In this document: positions 41,851 to 50,065 of the stretch, piece by piece | Layout: the number at the start of each line of letters is the position of its first letter | Position numbering within the stretch: position 1 is the first letter of the stretch | Assembly (NCBI GenBank): GCA_963731205.1 | Contig: CAVSUJ010000001.1 | Coordinates: 1,488,001 to 1,552,000, forward strand | Direction: 5' to 3' | From: DATAZK01 sp963731205 | Lineage (GTDB): Bacteria > Actinomycetota > Actinomycetes > Frankiales > Frankiaceae | DNA length: 64,000 nt | Notes under the pieces: model-generated | What the model saw: the letters and a program-made list of their open reading frames with translations, nothing else | Databases searched by the model: none | What the model was told of the DNA's origin: nothing | Translations under genes and position numbers: made by a program

Positions 41851-42155
41851 CGCACGGCGACGCACGCGGCGCCTCGCCTTAGCCGCCGCTTGGCCGCCGC
41901 TTGGCCGCATTTGGTGGCGCCACCAAATGCCGGTGCCCCAGCACCCTGAACGCCTGGCGCCAGGTAGCACGCGCCAGCGAAACGTCCGGCGCCACCAAAT
42001 GCCGGTGCCCCAGCACCCTGAGCGCCTGGCGCCAGGTAATCGGGGCGCCAGACGCGCGGGGCGCAGAAGCGACATTCACCACATGTCACGGCCGTCGCGA
42101 GAAACGTTGGGCTCCCGTATGTTGGGAGGCAAAGCATTTCTGGGGCGGGGGGCTG
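41851..42155. repeat. Palindromic repeat cluster (REP-like) between cupin and MFS genes
   Basis: Two 51-bp direct repeats (41916-41966 and 41988-42038, one mismatch, 72-bp period) each start GGCGCCACCAAATGCC and end CCTGGCGCCAGGTA. The first is preceded by its mirror, so 41907-41930 is a perfect 24-bp palindrome (arms GCATTTGGTGGC and complement). CCTGGCGCCAGG is itself palindromic, and GGTGCCCCAGCACC is nearly so. TTGGCCGCCGC is tandemly repeated just upstream. The region has no credible gene; it looks like a dispersed intergenic repeat family. Confidence 0.82.
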
Positions 42156-43634
42156 ATGGCTGTTCTGGGCCGTGCCCCGCGCGCCCCGCGGCTCGACCCG
42201 TACGTCAAGCGCGTCGGCCTGGTGACGGTGCTCGGTTCGGTCATGTCGGTGCTCGACACGACGATCGTCAACGTGGCGCTGGACTCGCTGGCGCACAAGC
42301 TCCACACCACGATCTCGACGATCCAGTGGGTCGTCACCGGTTACCTGCTTGCCCTGGCCGCCACCGTGCCGGTCAGCGCCTGGGCGGCGCGGCGCATCGG
42401 GATCAAGCGGCTGTACCTGCTGTCGCTGCTGGTCTTCACGATGGGCTCGGCGCTGTGCGGGCTCGCCTGGTCGGCGGAGTCGCTCATCTTCTTCCGGGTG
42501 CTGCAGGGCATCGGCGGCGGCATGATCATGCCTGTCGGTCAGATGATCCTGGTCAAGACGGCCGGCAAGGAAAACCTCGGACGCGTCATGGGCGTCCTGT
42601 CCACCCCGACCGTCCTCGCACCGGTCCTGGGCCCGACGCTCGGCGGTGTCCTGCTGCAGTCGTTCGGCTGGCAGTGGATCTTCCTGATCAACGTGCCGAT
42701 CGGCGTCGTCGCCCTCATCTACGGGGTTCGCGTGCTGCCCGAGGACGTCAAGGAGGAGGCCGGCAAGCTCGACGTCGCCGGCCTGGCTCTGGCGGCGGCG
42801 GGCACCGTCTCGCTCATCTACGGACTCTCCGACGCGGCGCGCCTCGGGAACCTGTCACGCGTCAGCTCCGGCGGGGCCATCGCGCTCGGCCTGCTGCTGC
42901 TGACCGGGTTCGTCTGGTGGTCGCTGCGCTCGCCCTATCCGGTGCTGGACCTCAAGCTTTTCCGTCACCGCGGGTACGCCGCCGTGACCATGGCCTCGCT
43001 CGCGACGGGCGCAGCGATGTTCGCGTCGATGGTCATCGCGCCGCTGTACTTCCAGGTCGTGCGCGGCGAGGACGCCACCCGCACCGGGCTGCTGCTCGCG
43101 CCGACCTCGCTCGGCGTCGCCGCGGTCATCAGCGCCGCCGGCCGGGCCACCGACCGGTTCGGCGGCGGCCGGGTCGCGGTCACCGGATTGCTCGTCGGTT
43201 GCGCGAGCCTGCTGCCCTATACGGCCTTCACCGAGCACACGTCGTACTGGCTGATCATCAGCGTCGCCACCATTCGCGGGGTCGGCTTCGGCGCGATCGG
43301 CCTGCCGCTGTTCGCCGTCGCGTTCTCCATGCTCGAAGAGGATCAGATACGTGACGGCAGCGCCCAGCTCAACATCGTCCAGCGCATCGGCGGCTCGATC
43401 GGGACCGCCGTCGCGACGGTCATCCTGCAGCAGGCGCTCACGCATCACGCCCATACCCCTGGCGGCGAAGCGGCCGCGTTCCGCCACACCTACTGGTGGC
43501 TGTTCTTCGTCGGCAGCTTCGCCCTCATCCCGGCTGTGTGGCTGCTGCTCGTCGAGCGTCGTTCCCGCGAGCACGACCCGGATTCGCGGGCCGCGACGAG
43601 CGCCGCTCTCGAATCGGCTCTGGAGGTGCTGTAG
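42156..43634 (+). CDS. MFS drug exporter, DHA2 (EmrB/QacA) family, 14 TM
   Basis: The 492-residue protein has motif D1 (LDTTIVNVALDSLAHKL), RVLQGIGGGMIMPVGQMIL in TM4, and a motif C-like STPTVLAPVLGPTLGG. ATG 42156 follows a GGGGCGGGG stretch. It directly abuts the MarR gene (stop TAG then ATG), the usual self-regulated exporter-MarR arrangement. It is only distantly similar to the exporter at 12851. Confidence 0.9.
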   Translation: MAVLGRAPRAPRLDPYVKRVGLVTVLGSVMSVLDTTIVNVALDSLAHKLHTTISTIQWVVTGYLLALAATVPVSAWAARRIGIKRLYLLSLLVFTMGSALCGLAWSAESLIFFRVLQGIGGGMIMPVGQMILVKTAGKENLGRVMGVLSTPTVLAPVLGPTLGGVLLQSFGWQWIFLINVPIGVVALIYGVRVLPEDVKEEAGKLDVAGLALAAAGTVSLIYGLSDAARLGNLSRVSSGGAIALGLLLLTGFVWWSLRSPYPVLDLKLFRHRGYAAVTMASLATGAAMFASMVIAPLYFQVVRGEDATRTGLLLAPTSLGVAAVISAAGRATDRFGGGRVAVTGLLVGCASLLPYTAFTEHTSYWLIISVATIRGVGFGAIGLPLFAVAFSMLEEDQIRDGSAQLNIVQRIGGSIGTAVATVILQQALTHHAHTPGGEAAAFRHTYWWLFFVGSFALIPAVWLLLVERRSREHDPDSRAATSAALESALEVL

Positions 43635-44138
43635 ATGACTGCTCCCACCGCCGACCCGGTGACCCCTGCGAGCGCGGCGAGCGGGCCCGACCCGCGCGCA
43701 GACGCAATCGCGACGATCCGCAGCTCCCTCGGCGAGCTGCTCGGCGCCGAGCGCCGGCTGCGTGCCCGCGATCAGCAGCGCCGCGATCGCATGACGTATG
43801 CCCAGACGCGCGCCCTCATCGCGCTTGCCGACAGCGGCGGGACGGCGGCTGACGTCAGCGCCGGGCAGCTCGCCAAGGCCGCCGATCTGCACCCCGCGAC
43901 GGTCACGGCGATGCTCGACCTGCTCGAGGAAGAGGGGCTTGTCGTACGCCGCCGCTCCGACGCCGACCGGCGCTGCGTGCTCGTCGCGCTGACACCCGAG
44001 GGTCAGGCCCTGCTGGAACGCAAGCGGGTCGAGTGGAGCGATCAGTGGGACGAGATGCTCGCCGACGTCGACGCCGAGGACATCGAGACGGCCGCCCGCG
44101 TCATCCGGCGGCTAACCGCGATCTTCTCCGGCCTGTGA
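43635..44138 (+). CDS. MarR-family regulator
   Basis: The 167-residue protein has a winged HTH: AGQLAKAADLHPATVTAMLDLLEEEGLVVRRRSDADRRCVLVALTPEGQALL. It starts at the base after the MFS stop, so the two genes are co-translated. It probably represses the exporter operon; a CTCCC/GGGAG inverted repeat at about 42112-42128 upstream of the MFS gene is a possible site. Its 3' end overlaps the convergent YbhN-like gene by 27 bp. Confidence 0.88.
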   Translation: MTAPTADPVTPASAASGPDPRADAIATIRSSLGELLGAERRLRARDQQRRDRMTYAQTRALIALADSGGTAADVSAGQLAKAADLHPATVTAMLDLLEEEGLVVRRRSDADRRCVLVALTPEGQALLERKRVEWSDQWDEMLADVDAEDIETAARVIRRLTAIFSGL

Positions 44139-45260
44139 TCCGACGGACGCCTCAGCAGCCGGCTCATTCTCCGTCTGCTCGAGCGTCGGTTCGCCCGCCT
44201 CGGCGCTCTTGTGCCGCAGCTGCCACTCCAGCCGCGCGTAGGACCCGAAGCCGATGGGGATCGGCAGCCAGAAGCTGATGAGCCGAAAGGCGATCACCCC
44301 CAGCAGCGCGACGGCTTTGGTGGTGTTGAAGGCGACGAGAGTCGGCACCAGGATGCCCTCGACGATGCCGAGGCCGCCCGGAGTGATCGGGATGGCAGCG
44401 GCCACATTCGCCAGGCCGTAGGCCACCAGCAGGCCCACCGGCCCGAGCGTGTGGCCGAACGCCTTGACGCAGCACCAGAGCGCGAGCGCCTCGAACAGCC
44501 AGTTGAGGGTCGCCCAGCTGATGATGCGAACCAGGAAGCGGCGGTCGCCCACCAGACGGCGCACGGTGCCGGCCAGCGAGGCGATGAGCCGCGCACCGCT
44601 GGCGGCATCGACCTTGGGCAGGTGATCCAGCGTTCGCACCACGGTGCGGGTGAGCCAGCCTTCGGAGCGGGCGACGAGAGCCGCACCGATCGTCGCCGCC
44701 AGGATCAGCGCCAGACCGACCGCCGCGACAGGTGCGTAGAGCGGGTTGTTCCCATGCGTCACGAGTGCAGCGATGAGCGCCCCGCCGAGCATCAGGTTGA
44801 GCACCACCGCGGAGCCGACGGTCTGCAGCGCCTTGCCCGACACCGCGCGATCCGACGGCACGCCCGAGCGCGTCAGCAACCGGTAGCCGAGCCCGATGCC
44901 CACCGCCGACCCGGCGGGCACGACATGGCTGACGGCGAGCGTGGCGAGGTCGACGCGCAGCAGCTGCCCGTAGCTGACGCCCTCGGCGTCGAGCGAGATC
45001 TGGCTCAGGCGGGCGTATGCGAGCAGCGACAGGATCTGCGCGATCAGCCCGGTTGCGAGCCAGGCCGGCGAGATCCCGCTGAGCTTGTGAACGGCCTCGC
45101 GGGCACCCGCGAGCTGCGGCAGCAGGGCGAATTCCACGACGGCTGCGACAATCATCAACCGGATTGCCGGCGAGCCGATCCGGCGCAGAACGGTCCACCA
45201 AGGGTGGCGAGGCCCCTCGGTGGATTCTTGCGAGGCGAGGCTCGCCCGTTCTTGCGACAT
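44112..45260 (-). CDS. LPG-synthase-TM / YbhN-like (UPF0104) integral membrane protein
   Basis: A 382-residue protein with about eight TM helices matching the lysylphosphatidylglycerol-synthase flippase half: VSHVVPAGSAVGIGLGYRLL, FGHTLGPVGLLVAYGLANVAAAIPITPGGLGIVEG and FRLISFWLPIPIG. The C-terminal catalytic aminoacyltransferase domain is absent, so it is probably a lipid translocase-type protein. ATG 45260 has GGTGGAAG upstream; ATG 45302 is an alternative. Confidence 0.85.
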   Translation of the reverse strand: MSQERASLASQESTEGPRHPWWTVLRRIGSPAIRLMIVAAVVEFALLPQLAGAREAVHKLSGISPAWLATGLIAQILSLLAYARLSQISLDAEGVSYGQLLRVDLATLAVSHVVPAGSAVGIGLGYRLLTRSGVPSDRAVSGKALQTVGSAVVLNLMLGGALIAALVTHGNNPLYAPVAAVGLALILAATIGAALVARSEGWLTRTVVRTLDHLPKVDAASGARLIASLAGTVRRLVGDRRFLVRIISWATLNWLFEALALWCCVKAFGHTLGPVGLLVAYGLANVAAAIPITPGGLGIVEGILVPTLVAFNTTKAVALLGVIAFRLISFWLPIPIGFGSYARLEWQLRHKSAEAGEPTLEQTENEPAAEASVGSQAGEDRG

Positions 45261-45372
45261 TTCTTCCACCGTAAGGGTTGCCTGTACGGCAGCTGAGGAC
45301 ATTAATGCCACAGCTTGCCGTGGCCCGGCCAGCCTCGGATGTGTTGAGCCGCCTTCAGCGTAGGTTTCTCCG

Positions 45373-46959
45373 GTGCGCGCGCCAGCGAAATTAGACCGTC
45401 GCGGCTTTCTCGGGCTGGTCGGCGTGGGCGCGCTGGCAGCGTGTTCCAGCTCGGGTTCGGGCTCAGCCCCGGCGTCACCCACGAGTGCCGCCTCCCACAC
45501 CACACCGCCTGCGTCTTCGGGGGGACCGCCTGACTGGGCCGCCTTGAGTAAGAAGCTCTCGGGCACCCTGGTGCTTCCCGATGACCCGGCGTACGCGGTC
45601 TCCCGGCAGCTGTTCGACTTCCGTTACGACTCCATCCGGCCGCAGGCGATCGCCTACTGCGAATCGGTCAGCGACATCCAGAATTGCCTCGAGGTGGCTC
45701 GTTCCTCGGGCGTCACCCCGCGCCCGCGTGCCGGCGGCCATTCTTATGGCGGCTGGTCCACCGGCACCGGGCTCGTCATCGACGTGACGCGGATGGCGGG
45801 GGTCAACGCCGCAAACGGCACGGCGACCATCGGCGCCGGGGCACGGCTCGTCGACGTCTACGCCGGGCTCGCTGCTGCCGGCGCGGCGCTCCCGGCGGGC
45901 TCGTGCCCGACCGTCGGCATCAGTGGCCTGACGCTCGGCGGCGGTCAGGGCGTGGTGGGCCGCTCCTTCGGGCTGACGTGTGACCGGCTCGAGTCGATCG
46001 ACGTCGTCACCGCCGACGGCACGCTCCGGCATTGCACCAAGGGAAGCGGCGGGCTCGAAGGCGACCTGTTCTGGGCCAGCCAGGGCGGCGGCGGCGGGAA
46101 CTTCGGGATCGCCACCTCGTTCACGTTCAGCACGGTGGCCGCGCCGACCCTCGTCTCGTTCGGGCTCAGCTGGCCCTGGTCGGCCGCCGCCGACGTCATC
46201 TCGGGATGGCTGTCCTGGGCACCCGGCGCGCCGGACGAGATCTGGTCGACGCTGCTGCTGATCGCCCATCCGGGAGGTACCGGAGCGGCCGGTCCGGCGA
46301 TCCGGATCAACGGGGTCTACAACGGCAGCCTGTCCACCGCCAACAGCCTCGTGAACGGCCTCATCACCGCGGTCGGCAGCCAGCCGTCGAGCAACTCCTC
46401 CTTCACCCAGCCCGACTACCTGTCGGCGATGCTGTACGAGGGTGGCTGCTCCGGGATGACCGTCGAGCAGTGCCACCTGCCGACCCAGACCGCCGGCGGC
46501 CAGCTCACCCGCAAGCCCGGCATCGGCGCGTCGGACTACGTGACGAGTCCGATGTCGTCCGCCGGCATCGAGGTGATCATCGATTACGTCAACCAGCGCC
46601 AGGCCGACCCGCGCGTCGGCGAGGGCGGTGCGCAGTTCGACTCCTACGGCGGCGCCATCAACCGCGTCGCCTCGAATGCGACGGCGTTCCCGCACCGCAA
46701 CGCGCTCGCCGGAATCCAGCGCAGCTCGTCGTTCTCGATGTCGGACTCCCCCGCGGTCATCCAGATCGGGCAGACCTGGCTCGACGCGTTCACCAAGGCG
46801 CTGCGCCCGTACGTGAGCGGCGGCTCCTACGTGAACTATCAGGACCCGGATCTGGCGAATTTCGCCGAGGCGTACTACGGCGCCAACCTCTCGCGGCTGC
46901 AGGGCATCAAGCAGCAGGCCGATCCGGACAAGCTCTTCACGTTCCCGCAGGTGATCTAG
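45373..46959 (+). CDS. Secreted FAD-linked oxidase, berberine-bridge-enzyme type, bicovalent flavin
   Basis: A Tat signal (RRGFLGLVGVGALAAC, residues 9-24) ends in a lipobox, so it is exported folded and possibly lipid-anchored. The FAD_binding_4 domain has both flavin attachment residues: His123 in RAGGHSYGG and Cys178 in GSCPTVGISG. The C-terminal BBE element has YVNYQDPDLANFAEAYYGANLSRL. Such oxidases oxidise carbohydrates or alcohols with release of H2O2; the substrate is unknown. It is convergent with the ECF sigma gene (4-bp overlap). Confidence 0.9.
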   Translation: MRAPAKLDRRGFLGLVGVGALAACSSSGSGSAPASPTSAASHTTPPASSGGPPDWAALSKKLSGTLVLPDDPAYAVSRQLFDFRYDSIRPQAIAYCESVSDIQNCLEVARSSGVTPRPRAGGHSYGGWSTGTGLVIDVTRMAGVNAANGTATIGAGARLVDVYAGLAAAGAALPAGSCPTVGISGLTLGGGQGVVGRSFGLTCDRLESIDVVTADGTLRHCTKGSGGLEGDLFWASQGGGGGNFGIATSFTFSTVAAPTLVSFGLSWPWSAAADVISGWLSWAPGAPDEIWSTLLLIAHPGGTGAAGPAIRINGVYNGSLSTANSLVNGLITAVGSQPSSNSSFTQPDYLSAMLYEGGCSGMTVEQCHLPTQTAGGQLTRKPGIGASDYVTSPMSSAGIEVIIDYVNQRQADPRVGEGGAQFDSYGGAINRVASNATAFPHRNALAGIQRSSSFSMSDSPAVIQIGQTWLDAFTKALRPYVSGGSYVNYQDPDLANFAEAYYGANLSRLQGIKQQADPDKLFTFPQVI

Positions 46960-48236
46960 CCTCCTTCGAGCGCTGACAGCCGGCCGGCGAGGTAGCTGCG
47001 CTCGACGGCGTTGTCGGTGAGCATCAGCGCCTCTTCGTAGGCGTCGCGCGCCTGGGCATCGCGTCCGAGGCGGCGCAGGGCATCGGCGCGGGCGGCGGGC
47101 AGGTACGCGTAGCTCGCCAGCTGCTCGAGCGCGCCGAGCTTGTCGAGCTCCTGCAGCCCGGCTTCGGGACCGGCGGCGAAGCTGACGGCGACCGCCCGGT
47201 TGAGCGCGACGACCGGCGACGGCCAGCGCGCGTACAGCTCGTCGTACAGGCCGACGATCTGGGCCCAATCGGTGCTCTCCCAGGTCGGCGCTTCGGCGTG
47301 CAGGGCAGCGATGGCGGCCTCGAGCGGAAAGCGGCCCGGCCCCCCTGAAGCGGGGGTGCAGAGGGCCTGCTTCGCGAGCGCGCAGCCCTCGGTGATGGCG
47401 GCGCGATTCCACTTGCCACGGTCCTGGTCGGCGAGCAACACCAGGTGTCCCTCGGCGTCCATCCGGGTCGCGCGCCGGCTGTCGGTCAGCAGCAGCAGGG
47501 CGAGCAGGCCGGTCACGTCGGCGTCCGCAGGGAGCAGATCGTGCAGCATCCGGGCGACGTCGAGGGCGCGCTCGACCAGGTCGACTCGTACCAGCGAGCC
47601 GCCGGTCGGAGCGGTATGGCCGGTGGTGAACAGCAGGTGGACGACGGTGAGGATCGCGCCGATGCGCGCCGGTAGCTCCGCGGGCGGCGGGATGCGGTAC
47701 GGGATCCGGGCGGCGGCGATCTTCTTCTTGGCACGCGTGAGCCGGGCTGCCATGGTCGGCTCGCTCACCAGGAACGCGCGGGCCACCTCGGCGGTCGTGA
47801 GGCCGCAGACGAGCCGAAGCGTCAGCGCGACCTGGGCGGACGACGCGAGTGCCGGGTGACAGCAGGTGCAGATCAGCCGGAGCCGGTCGTCGGGAAACGC
47901 GGCCGCCGGGTCGGGCTCGGAGGCGTCGTCCGCGATGGCGCTCGTTCCCGGCTCGATCAGCAGCGGGAGCTTGCGAGTCAGGGTCGCCTGCCGGCGTAGC
48001 GCATCGAGGGCCCGGCGCCGCGCCGTAGTGGTGAGCCAGGCCCCGCAATTGGCCGGGATGCCGCTCCAGGTCCAGGTCGTCAGCGCCTGCGCGTACGCCT
48101 CCTGGACGCACTCCTCGGCAAGGTCGATGTCGCGCGCGACGCGCACCGTCGCGGAGAGCACGAAGGCCCACTCGCGGCGGTGCGCGTCGGCGACAGCGGC
48201 ACTGACCTGCTCGCTGGCCCGGCGTCCGGCCGGCAC
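46956..48236 (-). CDS. ECF sigma factor with C-terminal extension, ECF42 type
   Basis: Sigma-2 (residues 15-85, CVQEAYAQALTTWTWSGIPANCGAWL) and sigma-4 (115-175, VALTLRLVCGLTTAEVARAFLVSEPTMAARLTRAKKKI) are followed by a roughly 240-residue helical DUF6596/TPR-like extension (LLLTDSRRATRMDAEGHLVLLADQDRGKW, then GLYDELYARWPSPVVALNRAVAV). This is the ECF42 architecture, which lacks an anti-sigma factor and is controlled through the extension. The adjacent upstream gene encodes a DGPF/YCII protein, the known partner of this group. Confidence 0.92.
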   Translation of the reverse strand: MPAGRRASEQVSAAVADAHRREWAFVLSATVRVARDIDLAEECVQEAYAQALTTWTWSGIPANCGAWLTTTARRRALDALRRQATLTRKLPLLIEPGTSAIADDASEPDPAAAFPDDRLRLICTCCHPALASSAQVALTLRLVCGLTTAEVARAFLVSEPTMAARLTRAKKKIAAARIPYRIPPPAELPARIGAILTVVHLLFTTGHTAPTGGSLVRVDLVERALDVARMLHDLLPADADVTGLLALLLLTDSRRATRMDAEGHLVLLADQDRGKWNRAAITEGCALAKQALCTPASGGPGRFPLEAAIAALHAEAPTWESTDWAQIVGLYDELYARWPSPVVALNRAVAVSFAAGPEAGLQELDKLGALEQLASYAYLPAARADALRRLGRDAQARDAYEEALMLTDNAVERSYLAGRLSALEGG

Positions 48237-48260
48237 TGTGTTCCCGGAGACGAGGCTGGC

Positions 48261-48605
48261 CTAGGAGAAGGTCATGATCGGACGAACCTCGACCCCGCCG
48301 TACGGCGCGGGCACCTGCTTGGCGATGGCGATCGCCTCGTCGAGGTCGGCCGCCTCCACCAGGTAGTAGCCGCCGAGGGCTTCCTTGGTCTCGGCGAACG
48401 GCCCGTCGGTCACGGTGAAGTCCTCACCCGCGCTACGGATACTGGTCGCGGTCGGCGTCGGCTGCAGCGCGTGACCGCCGCGCAGGGCCGCCGTGTTGTT
48501 CTCGCCGAACTTCTGATGGCCGGCCATGATCTGACCCCAGCCCGGGTCGTCCGGGCTCGGATAGTTGCTCTCGTTCTCATAGATCAGGATCAGGTACTCC
48601 GACAT
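48261..48605 (-). CDS. YCII-related DGPF protein
   Basis: The 114-residue protein has the DGPF motif at 67-70 in TDGPFAETKEALGGYYLVEA and the catalytic-type His and Asp of YCII-like folds. It lies 24 bp upstream of the ECF42-type sigma gene in the same operon, has GAAGGAG before its ATG and a matching ECF-type promoter about 55-80 bp upstream. The family's biochemical role is unsettled; the sigma factor is known to activate DGPF genes. Confidence 0.92.
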   Translation of the reverse strand: MSEYLILIYENESNYPSPDDPGWGQIMAGHQKFGENNTAALRGGHALQPTPTATSIRSAGEDFTVTDGPFAETKEALGGYYLVEAADLDEAIAIAKQVPAPYGGVEVRPIMTFS

Positions 48606-48657
48606 CGGGGCTCCTTCGCTTCGCGGATTGGGCGCTCCTGCACCCGGATACTCGTCC

Positions 48658-48684
48658 GTCGAACGGGGCCGCGTCAGTTCGACA
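48658..48684 (-). promoter_or_regulatory. Putative ECF42-dependent promoter of the DGPF-sigma operon
   Basis: On the minus strand, TGTCGA (48684-48679) and CGAC (48661-48658) are separated by 17 bp, matching the -35/-10 preferences described for ECF42 sigma factors. A-tracts upstream (about 48695-48715) could act as an UP-like element. Confidence 0.62.
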
Positions 48685-48723
48685 GCGGAGGCGGTTTTTT
48701 GCCGACTTTTTTCTGCGGACTGG

Positions 48724-49917
48724 TCAGCCGCGTCCGACGAGCGCGAGCGCGTTGTCGTGCAGGATCCCCCGCTGCTGGTCAGCGGGCAGGCTCTCGATGA
48801 GGTGGACGAAGTCGGCCGGCTCGGCGAAACCCTCGCCGTGCGGGTAGTCCGAGCCCATCACGATCGAGGTCGACTGCCCGAGATCGGTGACGATCTTCAC
48901 GACGTCGTCCTCGGGGTAGGGCACGACCCGCACGTGACGCTCGAAGATCTTGCTCGGACGCTCGGTCAACGCGCCGCCGGGCCACGGGCCGCGCCGGCCC
49001 ATCCCCCGGCTCTTGTCCATCTGCCGGGCGAACAGCGGCACCCATTCCGCGCCGAATTCCGAGACCACGACGTGAATACGGGGAAAGCGGCCGAAGAGAT
49101 TCCCGAAGATCAATGCCGACAATGTTTCTTCGATCGGGCGCCGGCCCCAGCAGTTCTGCCATTGCCACGCCGACATCTCGAAGAACACCGGCTCCGGGTC
49201 ATATCCCCAGGCGGGAGCGACCGTTTCGTTGTACCAGAACTCACCGATGTGATACGCCACGCTGGCGCCGGCCTCGTTGATGCGCGCCCAGAAGGGATCG
49301 AAGTAGCTGTCGGCCGGGGAGCGTCCGTAGGCGGGACCGGCGTTCAGCATGATGAACTTCGCGCCGCGAGCCAGCACGAATTCCAGCTCCTTCACCGCCG
49401 AGTCGAGGTCTCGCAGCGAGAGCAGCGCGGGCGTGTAGATGCGCGACTGGTAGTCAAAACCCCAGTCCTCGTAGAGGAACTGGTTGTAGGCGTGGACGTT
49501 GTCGTACAGCGGCTTCACCCCGCGCACGAAATGCTCGGCCATCGTCCCCATGGTCGCCGGGTAGAGGATGGCGCTTTCGATGCCCTGCTTGTCCATCAAG
49601 GCCAAGCGGGGGCCGCGTTCCAGGTACTCCGGGCGCAGCGGCTCCAGCGCGTAACCCTCGGTGGGCTTGCCGGATTTCATCTGACGCAACATCTCTTTGA
49701 GTGCCCCGGGACGGTGGGCCATGTCGATCGGATGGTCCAGACCCGTCACCAGCCGCCCGCCCGCCAGCAGGCCCTGCTCGCCATTGGCCAGCGTCACCGG
49801 GGTGATGGCCCGGCCGAGCGCCTCCTTGGGCAGGTAGCGGGTGACGGCATCGGCCGGCTCGTAGATGTGGTTGTCGCAGTCGAAGAGCGAGACGGGCGGG
49901 TCAGGACGTTCGGTCAC
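48724..49917 (-). CDS. Amidohydro_2-family metal-dependent hydrolase/decarboxylase
   Basis: The 397-residue barrel has FDCDNHIYEP near the N-terminus, VAYHIGEFW (metal His), HVVVSEFGAEWVPLFARQMDK and IVMGSDYPHGEGFAEP with the conserved Asp. It resembles the other three Amidohydro_2 proteins in this window, but the N-terminal DNH replaces HxH and the middle region is longer. It is monocistronic. Substrate unknown. Confidence 0.85.
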   Translation of the reverse strand: MTERPDPPVSLFDCDNHIYEPADAVTRYLPKEALGRAITPVTLANGEQGLLAGGRLVTGLDHPIDMAHRPGALKEMLRQMKSGKPTEGYALEPLRPEYLERGPRLALMDKQGIESAILYPATMGTMAEHFVRGVKPLYDNVHAYNQFLYEDWGFDYQSRIYTPALLSLRDLDSAVKELEFVLARGAKFIMLNAGPAYGRSPADSYFDPFWARINEAGASVAYHIGEFWYNETVAPAWGYDPEPVFFEMSAWQWQNCWGRRPIEETLSALIFGNLFGRFPRIHVVVSEFGAEWVPLFARQMDKSRGMGRRGPWPGGALTERPSKIFERHVRVVPYPEDDVVKIVTDLGQSTSIVMGSDYPHGEGFAEPADFVHLIESLPADQQRGILHDNALALVGRG

Positions 49918-50065
49918 AGCTGCCTCGTTACCCAGGTGATTCGCGTGAAAGCGCCAGCCAGATCACGATAGCCGACGGCCGCCGTGACGAAGCTTTGCAT
50001 TCTCCTGGTTCGGAAATTGCCCGCCGGGACCGATAGCCCCCTGTGGCCGGCTGCGGGAGAGAATC

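Noticed and set aside
41916..42038. CRISPR array suggested by regularly spaced repeats
   Set aside because: Only two units with palindromic structure, one short spacer and no cas genes.
41901..42155. Upstream extension of the MFS gene through the repeat cluster
   Set aside because: The extension encodes repeated WRQ/ATKCRCPSTL peptides from the palindromic DNA repeats; ATG 42156 starts the normal transporter N-terminus.
45475..48171. Very long open frame on the minus strand across the FAD oxidase and the sigma gene (about 900 codons)
   Set aside because: Arg/Pro/Ala-rich translation without domains; it is antisense to the oxidase and out of frame with the sigma factor, an effect of high GC.
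48695..48716. T-tracts as terminator of the amidohydrolase gene at 48724
   Set aside because: On the minus strand they are A-tracts and no stem precedes them; they fit better as upstream promoter sequence.
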